Assembly: GCA_934085675.1 (NCBI GenBank)
Contig: CAKOHH010000012.1
Coordinates: 1-34,446, forward strand
Origin: an uncultured Bacilli bacterium
Lineage (GTDB): Bacteria > Bacillota_I > Bacilli_A > RF39 > UBA660
Reading direction: 5' to 3'
Length of the DNA: 34,446 bases
Part shown: positions 28,538-34,446 of the stretch, piece after piece
Layout of the letters: each line of letters opens with the position of its first letter
Numbering within the stretch: position 1 is the stretch's first letter
Notes under the pieces: generated by a model
The model's input: the letters and a program-made list of their open reading frames with translations, nothing else
What the model was told of the DNA's origin: nothing
Databases searched by the model: none
Program-made: the position numbers and the translations under genes

Positions 28538-30853
28538 ATGGCAAAAACTTTACCTGTCATGTTACTTAAAGATTTTGTTTTACTACCCAACCAAGAGGTG
28601 AAAGTAGAACTCAATCATACGCTCTCTTTTAAGACACTGGAATTAAGTGAAAAGTATTTTAATAATGAAATGATATTAGTTTCACCAACGGATTCTTTAG
28701 AGGAACGTCCGGAGGTAGAAGACTTGCCAGATGTTGCTGTAATTGGTCAAGTTACTAAAAAAATAGCACTTCCAAATAATCATATCCGAGTAACTATCGA
28801 AGGCATTAAGAGAGTAAAAATAGCAAGGTATTTTAATAACAAGCATGAAAGCGATGTTTTGGAGTGTCGTTTTTATGTGCTTCATTTACCTAAAATAGAT
28901 GAAACAGAAGAACTTTCTTTACAAAGAGAATTAAAACGTTTATTTCGTAAATTTATTCGTTCTAATGCAAATTTTTCTAACAACTCATTATCAGAAATTC
29001 AAAACGTGCATGATTTAAATGAACTTACGGATTTTATTGCCGGTTTACTTCCAACAACTAAAGAAAATAAAATCTTTTATATGGAAGAATTAAATGCTTT
29101 AAAAAGAGCTAATAAACTTATTCAAGATTTAGTTGTCGAATTAAAGATTATTAAATTGGACCAACAAATCAATGATTCCTTACAAGAAGAAATGGAAAAA
29201 AGTCAAAAGGAATATGTTTTAAGAGAAAAAATTAAAGAAATTGAAAAAGAATTGGGCGAAGAAAATAGAAAACAAGATGAAGTAGATGCTTATTTAGAAA
29301 AGTTAGCAACTTTAAATCTTCGCAACACGACTTTAAAAAAGATTGAAGCAGAAATTCACAAGTATGAATGTATGAATGAAATGAGTCCGGAAATAGGCTT
29401 TTCAAGAAACTATTTAGAACTTTTCTTTGCTCTTCCTTGGAATGAAGAAAGTATTGAACAAGAAGATTTAAAGGAAATTGAAAAATGTTTAAATAAAACA
29501 CATTATGGTTTAGAAAAAGTCAAAGAACGTATTTTAGAGTATGCAGCGATGAAAAAAAGAAATCCTTTACTTCAAGCGCCAATTATTTGTTTAGTAGGCC
29601 CTCCAGGAGTTGGTAAAAGTACTATCGCATCTTCTATTGCGAAAAGTCTTCATCGTTCCTTTTACAAAATAAGTGTTGGTGGTTTAAATGATTCAACTGA
29701 ACTTGTTGGTAACAGGCGATCTTATATAGGTAGTTCTCCCGGTAAGATTATCGAAGCCCTAAAAAAATGTGGCACGAAAAATCCTGTGTTATTAATTGAT
29801 GAAGTTGATAAAATGGTAAAAGACTATAAAGGAGATCCTGCTAGTACGCTTCTTGATATATTAGATCCTAATTTAAATCAAAATTTTATGGATTCTTATT
29901 TAGAAGAACCTTTTGATTTAAGTCATGTTCTTTTTCTTTTAACAGCCAATAATAAGAATAAAATTCCCACAGAACTTAAAGACCGCTTAGAAATTATTGA
30001 ATTATCTAGTTATACTGTTTTTGAAAAAATAACGCTTGCTAAAAACTATTTAATTCCGCGTATTATAAATGATTATCATGTGGCAGAAGAAGAAATTAGT
30101 TTAAGTGAAGATACATTAAAAGCATTAATATTAAATTATACATCTGAAGCTGGAGTACGTGATTTACAAAGAAAACTCCATGATATTTATCGTAAAATTA
30201 TTTTGCGTGGTATGAAAGAAAAACAAAATTTGCATGTTTCTTTAGAACCGAAAGATTTAAAAAAATATTTAGATAGTAAAGATTTGAAAGAACAAGATAA
30301 ACCTCTTTTACATGAATGTGGTTTAGTTAATATGCTCGCGGCGACTTCTTTTGGTGGGACTGTTACGCAGGTAGAGGCTATTACCTTTAATGGTAAAGGC
30401 GAGGTTTATACGACAGGTTCTTTAGGAGATACGTTAAAAGAATCATTAAAAGTTGTTACAAGTTATATAAAAGCTAATAGTTCTCTATTTGGTTTAAATG
30501 ACAATATTTTTAATAAAAAAAATATTCATTTTCACTTTTTAAGTGGGGCTATTCCTAAAAATGGCCCAAGTGCTGGTGTTTCTATTACAACGTCTTTAAT
30601 AAGTCTTTTAAAAAAGAAGAAAGTACCAAAAGATATTGCTTTTACAGGAGAAATGACTTTAAGAGGAGAAATTTTACCAGTTGGGGGTATTAAAGAAAAA
30701 CTAATTGGGGCTTATAATTATGGAATAAAAAAGGTTTATATACCTTCTAAGAATAAAAATGATGTTAAAGAGATTCCCAAAGAAGTAAAATGCAATTTAG
30801 AAATCATTCTCGTAAGTAATTATTTAGAGATTTATAAAGATATTTTTAATTGA
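28538..30853 (+). CDS. lon: ATP-dependent protease Lon
   Basis: A 771-residue cytoplasmic protease that degrades misfolded and regulatory proteins. The N-terminal LonN domain starts MAKTLPVMLLKDFVLLPNQEV and covers about the first 190 residues. A coiled-coil linker follows with SQKEYVLREKIKEIEKELGE. The AAA+ module has Walker A CLVGPPGVGKSTIASSIAKSL near 350-370, SVGGLNDSTELVGNRRSYIGSSPGKI, Walker B VLLIDEVDKM, and the sensor segment LFLLTANN. The protease domain carries the Ser-Lys dyad: IPKNGPSAGVSITTSL (catalytic Ser in GPSAG) and GGIKEKLIGAYNYGIKKVYIP (catalytic Lys). The length is normal. The -35 of the ileS promoter overlaps its TGA stop. Confidence 0.97.
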   Translation: MAKTLPVMLLKDFVLLPNQEVKVELNHTLSFKTLELSEKYFNNEMILVSPTDSLEERPEVEDLPDVAVIGQVTKKIALPNNHIRVTIEGIKRVKIARYFNNKHESDVLECRFYVLHLPKIDETEELSLQRELKRLFRKFIRSNANFSNNSLSEIQNVHDLNELTDFIAGLLPTTKENKIFYMEELNALKRANKLIQDLVVELKIIKLDQQINDSLQEEMEKSQKEYVLREKIKEIEKELGEENRKQDEVDAYLEKLATLNLRNTTLKKIEAEIHKYECMNEMSPEIGFSRNYLELFFALPWNEESIEQEDLKEIEKCLNKTHYGLEKVKERILEYAAMKKRNPLLQAPIICLVGPPGVGKSTIASSIAKSLHRSFYKISVGGLNDSTELVGNRRSYIGSSPGKIIEALKKCGTKNPVLLIDEVDKMVKDYKGDPASTLLDILDPNLNQNFMDSYLEEPFDLSHVLFLLTANNKNKIPTELKDRLEIIELSSYTVFEKITLAKNYLIPRIINDYHVAEEEISLSEDTLKALILNYTSEAGVRDLQRKLHDIYRKIILRGMKEKQNLHVSLEPKDLKKYLDSKDLKEQDKPLLHECGLVNMLAATSFGGTVTQVEAITFNGKGEVYTTGSLGDTLKESLKVVTSYIKANSSLFGLNDNIFNKKNIHFHFLSGAIPKNGPSAGVSITTSLISLLKKKKVPKDIAFTGEMTLRGEILPVGGIKEKLIGAYNYGIKKVYIPSKNKNDVKEIPKEVKCNLEIILVSNYLEIYKDIFN

Positions 30854-30878
30854 CAAGTATTAATTAATTTTCTATAAT
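30850..30878 (+). promoter_or_regulatory. Consensus promoter of the ileS T-box transcript
   Basis: TTGACA (30850-30855), a 17-bp spacer and TATAAT (30873-30878): both boxes are perfect. The -35 overlaps the lon stop codon (TGA 30851-30853). Confidence 0.92.
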
Positions 30879-30884
30879 GAAATG

Positions 30885-31072
30885 GTAAAAAAACGTTAAG
30901 ACACGTTTATAAAACGACTTTTTAAAGAGAGTTTGGAGTAGGTGTAACCAAATAAAAGTCTTTTATAAATATCACTTAAATACCACGTTTTCGGGTAACT
31001 TCCGTTAAAGGTCAAATAAGTTAAAGTAAGGATGGTACCGTCATTATGACTCCTTTGGTATCATCTTTTTTT
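30885..31072 (+). promoter_or_regulatory. T-box riboswitch controlling ileS
   Basis: This leader senses uncharged tRNA-Ile. The base of stem I can form from AAAACG near 30889 with CGTTTT near 30993. The upper stem is GACTTTT (near 30918) with AAAAGTC (near 30955), with GAGAG and GGTGTAACC distal elements between. The specifier is probably ATC (Ile) at 30971-30973 followed by A. The T-box core is AAGGATGGTACCG (31028-31040); TGGT pairs with the ACCA end of uncharged tRNA. The terminator follows at 31031-31072. The specifier agrees with the ileS gene downstream. Stem boundaries are by eye. Confidence 0.88.
31031..31072 (+). terminator. T-box regulated terminator
   Basis: GATGGTACC (31031-31039) pairs with GGTATCATC (31057-31065) and is followed by seven T residues (31066-31072). 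The 5' arm contains the T-box TGGTACC, so antitermination and termination are mutually exclusive. Confidence 0.88.
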
Positions 31073-31089
31073 ATGGAAAGGATTTGTTT

Positions 31090-34000
31090 ATGAAAAATTT
31101 TAAAGAACTTGATAAAAGAAATGTCCATGAAGTAGAAAGTAGTTTAAGTCAAAAATGGCAAGAAATGGATATTTTAAATTTATCTATTGAAAACCGGGCT
31201 AAAAATAAAAACTGGGTTTTCTATGATGGACCTATCTATGCGAATGCTAAACCAGGAATTCATCATGTTTTAGCCAAAACGATAAAAGATAGTTTTTGCA
31301 AATATAAAACTATGCAAGGTTATCGTGTTTTAAGAAAAATTGGGCTAGATACCCATGGACTTCCTATCGAAGTTAATGTTGAAAAAAAATTAGGTTTTAA
31401 AAGTAAAGCAGATATCGAGGCTTTTGGTATTGAAAATTTCTGTAAAGAATGTAATAAAGCTACCGCAACTAATATTGGTGAAGTAAATGATGTCACCCAT
31501 ATGATGGGCCAATTTATTGACTGTGAACATCCTTATATTACATGTACCAATGATTACATTGAATCAGAGTGGTGGCTTTTAAAAGAAATAGATAAGAAAA
31601 ATCTTTTATATCATGGTAATAAAGTTTTACCATACTGCCCAAGATGTGGAACAGAACTTTCAGCTAATGAAGTAAGCCAAGGATATCAACAAGACAGTGT
31701 TAATACAGTTATTGTTCCTTTTAAAAGATGTGATGCGGAAGAATATTTCCTTGTTTGGACAACAACTCCATGGACTTTAATTGCCAATGTTGGGTTATGT
31801 GTTCATCCCAATCTTACTTATGTCAGAGTAAAAAGTGATGAAAAAGTCTACATTTTAGCTGAAAATTTAGTAGAAAAAGTTTTTGATGGTAAAGAATATG
31901 AAATCCTAAGTTCTTGCCTTGGTAAGGATTTAGAAGGTCTTTCCTATGAACAACTTTTACCTTTTGTAAACGTAGAAGGTAAAGCTTTTAAGGTAGTAAG
32001 TGATTCGTATGTCACGAGTGAAGATGGTACAGGAATTGTTCATTTAGCGCCTGCTTATGGTGAAGATGATAACCGTGTTTGTAAAGAAAATGGCTTAGCT
32101 TTTTTAAATGTTGTTGATAAAGATGGAACTTACATAGAAGGACCTTGGAAGGGCACTTTGGTTACAGATAACGAACTTGAAATAACTATTGTAAAATGGT
32201 TAAAAGAAAATAATAAACTCTTTAAGAAAATCAAAATAGTTCACGATTATCCTCATTGCTGGCGATGTAAACAACCCCTTATTTATTATGCTAAACCAGC
32301 TTGGTATATTAAAACAACGGCTTATAAAGAAGAAATTATTAAGGCTAATGAAGGAATTAATTGGTATCCTTCTTATGTGGGAACCAAACGTTTTAATAAT
32401 TGGCTTTCTAATATGGTAGATTGGGGTATCAGCCGTAATCGTTACTGGGGATGTCCAATGCCTATTTGGATTTGTGATAGTTGTGGCGAAAAAAAAGTCA
32501 TTGGTAGTCGTGCCGAATTAAAAGAAAATTTAATAGAAGATGTAGATATTTATAAAACAGAACTTCATCGTCCTTATGTGGATAATCTTCATTTAAAATG
32601 TCCTTGTTGTGGGGGCGTTATGACGCGTATCAAAGATGTCTTAGATGTTTGGTTTGATTCAGGAGCCATGCCTTATGCCCAATACCATTATCCATTTGAA
32701 AATAAAGAACTTTTTGAATCGCAATTTCCAGCTGATTTCATCGCCGAAGGTGTTGACCAAACAAGAGGTTGGTTCAACTCTTTACTATGTATTTCAACTC
32801 TTGTATCCGGGGTATCAAGTTTTAAAAATGTTGTTGTTAATGACATGGTCTTAGATTCATATGGTAAAAAAATGAGTAAGTCTGTAGGAAATATTATTGA
32901 CCCAGTTAAAGAACTTACCGATTATGGTGCGGATATTATTCGCTTTTATATGATGATGGCTTCACCTGTTTGGACGCCTTTAAAATATGATGCCAATGGT
33001 TATAAAGAAGTTTATTCTAAATTTATTAACCCTTTAAAAAATACGTATAGTTTCTTTCAAATGTATGCGAATACCGACAACATTGATACCGATGAATGTA
33101 ATGTACCTTATCTAGATAGAGAAGAAATTGATAAATGGCTTCTTTCTAAATATAATCATTTAGTCAAATATGTTACATCGTCTTTTGAAGAATTTGATTT
33201 AAATAAAGTAACCAAAGCCTTAGCTAACTTTGTTTCTGAAGATTTGTCTAACTGGTATATTAGACGTAATAGAAAAAGATTCTGGGCAAGTGATTTAGAT
33301 ACTTCTAAGAAAAGTGTTTACATGACAACTTATGAAGTCTTAATTGGTCTATGTAAACTTGTCGCCCCAATTTGCCCATTTATTTCGGAAGAAATTTATC
33401 AAAATTTAACTGGTGAAAAAAGTGTTCATTTAGCAGATTATCCAAAATGTGATGAAACTTTATTTAACGATGAATTAGAAGAAAAAATGGATTTAGTAAG
33501 AGATTTAATTCGTCTTGGCAGAAACGTGAGAGAAGACGTTAAAATAAAGGTTCGTGAACCATTACAAACCGTTTATTTAGATGGTAAAAATTTAAATACT
33601 TTAAAAGACTTAGTTCCCCTTATCAAAGAAGAATTAAATGTCAAAGATGTTGTTTTCATAAGTGATTTAACATCTTATATGAATTTCTTAGTAAAACCAA
33701 ACTTTAAAGAAGTTGGTAAGGTATTAGGTCCTAAGATGAAAGATTTCCAAAATATGCTTTCTAATTTAACAGAAGAAGAAATTACATCTTTAGAAAATGG
33801 CAAAGAAATTCATTGTTCTTTAAATGGTGAAGATATGCTTGTTTCGCCTAGTATGGTAGATATTCGGGTAAGCGCTAAAGAAAATATGGCCGTAGCCATG
33901 GAAAATAATCATTTTGTTATTTTAGATACGACTCGTAGTGAAAGTCTTATTTTAGAAGGAATAGCCAGAGAATTTGTCAGCAAAGTTCAAAATTTACGTA

Positions 34001-34203
34001 AAGAAAAAGATTTTAATATTACAGATCGTATTGTTATTTCTTATTATGGAACGGAAAGACTTGATAAAGTTTTAAAAGAATTCAAAAATTATATTATGGA
34101 TGAAACATTAGCAGTTTCTTTTATAAGTAATCCTGATATCAAAACAAAATATGATTTAAATGGTGAGGAAGCCTTAATTGATATTGCTGTATATGAAGAA
34201 TAG
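31090..34203 (+). CDS. ileS: Isoleucyl-tRNA synthetase, eukaryote-like class (IleRS2), with GIHH motif
   Basis: A 1037-residue class I synthetase that charges tRNA-Ile. The start is ATG 31090 behind GGAAAGGA (31075-31082); an in-frame TTG at 31084 is less likely. The N-terminal region reads FYDGPIYANAKPGIHHVLAKTIKD, so the HIGH-type motif is GIHH at residues 56-59. Then come GLDTHGLPIEVNVEKKLG, YIESEWWLLKEIDKKNLLYHGNKVLPYCPRCGTELS, the editing domain (VWTTTPWTLIANVGLCVHP, GTGIVHLAPAYGEDD), and KMSKS at 594-598. The anticodon-binding part shows NWYIRRNRKRFWAS. The WWLLK and CPRCGTELS text and the C-terminal extension mark the IleRS2 (eukaryote-like) class rather than the usual bacterial IleRS1. 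It is controlled by the T-box upstream. Confidence 0.96.
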   Translation: MKNFKELDKRNVHEVESSLSQKWQEMDILNLSIENRAKNKNWVFYDGPIYANAKPGIHHVLAKTIKDSFCKYKTMQGYRVLRKIGLDTHGLPIEVNVEKKLGFKSKADIEAFGIENFCKECNKATATNIGEVNDVTHMMGQFIDCEHPYITCTNDYIESEWWLLKEIDKKNLLYHGNKVLPYCPRCGTELSANEVSQGYQQDSVNTVIVPFKRCDAEEYFLVWTTTPWTLIANVGLCVHPNLTYVRVKSDEKVYILAENLVEKVFDGKEYEILSSCLGKDLEGLSYEQLLPFVNVEGKAFKVVSDSYVTSEDGTGIVHLAPAYGEDDNRVCKENGLAFLNVVDKDGTYIEGPWKGTLVTDNELEITIVKWLKENNKLFKKIKIVHDYPHCWRCKQPLIYYAKPAWYIKTTAYKEEIIKANEGINWYPSYVGTKRFNNWLSNMVDWGISRNRYWGCPMPIWICDSCGEKKVIGSRAELKENLIEDVDIYKTELHRPYVDNLHLKCPCCGGVMTRIKDVLDVWFDSGAMPYAQYHYPFENKELFESQFPADFIAEGVDQTRGWFNSLLCISTLVSGVSSFKNVVVNDMVLDSYGKKMSKSVGNIIDPVKELTDYGADIIRFYMMMASPVWTPLKYDANGYKEVYSKFINPLKNTYSFFQMYANTDNIDTDECNVPYLDREEIDKWLLSKYNHLVKYVTSSFEEFDLNKVTKALANFVSEDLSNWYIRRNRKRFWASDLDTSKKSVYMTTYEVLIGLCKLVAPICPFISEEIYQNLTGEKSVHLADYPKCDETLFNDELEEKMDLVRDLIRLGRNVREDVKIKVREPLQTVYLDGKNLNTLKDLVPLIKEELNVKDVVFISDLTSYMNFLVKPNFKEVGKVLGPKMKDFQNMLSNLTEEEITSLENGKEIHCSLNGEDMLVSPSMVDIRVSAKENMAVAMENNHFVILDTTRSESLILEGIAREFVSKVQNLRKEKDFNITDRIVISYYGTERLDKVLKEFKNYIMDETLAVSFISNPDIKTKYDLNGEEALIDIAVYEE

Positions 34204-34226
34204 TCTTAATTGATTATTCTTTTTTT
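34198..34226 (+). terminator. Intrinsic terminator of ileS
   Basis: GAATAGTC (34198-34205) pairs with GATTATTC (34212-34219), one G-U pair, followed by seven T residues (34220-34226). The stem overlaps the ileS stop codon. Confidence 0.82.
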
Positions 34227-34300
34227 GTCGAATTTTGATGAACGATTTTTATCATAAAAAAAAGGAAATCACCGATTTTTTTTGTATATATAAGTAGAAG

Positions 34301-34326
34301 GATAATTTAAGGCTAGCAAAATTATC
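34301..34326 (+). promoter_or_regulatory. Leader hairpin before the last gene
   Basis: GATAATTT (34301-34308) pairs exactly with AAATTATC (34319-34326), followed by TTTCTT. It lies between TGTATATAT-like -10 sequence (about 34283-34291) and the start at 34350, so it may be an attenuator or only a stable leader. Confidence 0.45.
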
Positions 34327-34349
34327 TTTCTTAGAAAAGGATAATAGAT

Positions 34350-34446
34350 ATGTTAACAGAATTAGAAGTAACAAAAAAATTTTACAGTTGTCGTTACGAC
34401 AGAACATTTAAAGAAGTCTTTTTAAAAGAAGAAAATGAGGATTTAT
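34350..34446 (+). CDS. Partial gene start, possibly a PD-(D/E)XK nuclease/transposase (Rpn-like)
   Basis: The first 32 codons of a gene cut by the window end. The start is ATG 34350 with AAAAGGATAA at 34336-34345. The sequence MLTELEVTKKFYSCRYDRTFKEVFLKEENEDL contains Y-D-R-T-F-K-E-V-F followed by an acidic helix and L, which resembles the opening D-x-x-F-K-x-[IV]-F segment of PD-(D/E)XK family transposases or Rpn-type recombination-promoting nucleases, common in gut Firmicutes. Only this short segment is available, so the family call is tentative. Confidence 0.5.
   Translation, partial: MLTELEVTKKFYSCRYDRTFKEVFLKEENEDL

Noticed and set aside
22600..28540. A DGR reverse transcriptase or template repeat inside the window
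   Set aside because: No protein with an RT-type YxDD motif and no noncoding near-copy of the variable blocks was found by reading; if present it must lie elsewhere in the genome.
1..34446. CRISPR array, rRNA or tRNA genes
   Set aside because: No regularly spaced repeats, no rRNA-like sequence and no convincing tRNA cloverleaf were seen; the tRNA-like interaction element at 30885-31072 is a T-box leader.

Overview
The window is AT-rich (about 30% GC by eye), densely coded and almost entirely on the + strand. It has short Firmicutes-type ribosome binding sites, many extended -10 promoters, a T-box leader, and housekeeping gene order shared with Bacillus (ireB-ruvX-yrzB-mltG-trmR-trhP1-trhP2-greA, ruvA-ruvB, tgt). 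TGA is used as a stop several times, so the standard bacterial code applies. This fits an uncultured gut-type lineage of Bacilli or Mollicutes-related Firmicutes. That placement is inference, because no rRNA is present.

Layout. 1-290: the right end of an IS200/IS605-type element (TnpB C-terminus plus the 3' end of its guide RNA) lies directly against the C-terminal remnant of rmlA (dTDP-glucose synthesis). 361-3378: a membrane group of RDD protein, LemA, TPM-domain protein and an unrecognised two-TM protein. 3480-4121: a cyclophilin lipoprotein with a strong terminator. 4351-6035: a two-gene island encoding an ABC/OLD-like ATPase and a small protein with a possible RloB/TOPRIM-like start, a candidate defence module. 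6150-8238: a U32-family protein split into two overlapping genes. 8311-12899: the ireB to trhP2 operon, which includes the set for hydroxylation and methylation of tRNA U34. 12944-13405: greA with its own promoter. 13550-15148: a membrane GGDEF protein. 15224-17129: a Y-family polymerase and its YolD partner. 17180-20922: an alpha/beta hydrolase, a 44-residue small protein coupled to tgt, a pilin-like membrane protein, a minus-strand TIGR04086-like membrane protein and a DUF421 protein. 21002-22610: ruvAB. 22748-28431: three tandem paralogous surface proteins. 28538-30853: lon. 30885-34203: a T-box leader and an ileS of the eukaryote-like class. 34350-34446: the start of a possible PD-(D/E)XK nuclease/transposase gene.

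The most unusual region is the surface-protein array. The three proteins share a TasA/camelysin-like N-terminal segment and end in a C-type-lectin/DUF6273-like domain. Near each C-terminus, between nearly identical DNA flanks in copies 1 and 2, lies a block of about 90-130 bp that differs strongly between copies. It is much richer in GC (about 46-48% by hand count) than its surroundings and rich in NNC/NNT codons. This is what targets of a diversity-generating retroelement look like, although no reverse transcriptase or template repeat is visible here.

Other highlights are an IleRS whose HIGH signature reads GIHH, the ATPase plus small-protein island, the IS insertion into rmlA, and the compact terminator/promoter junctions.
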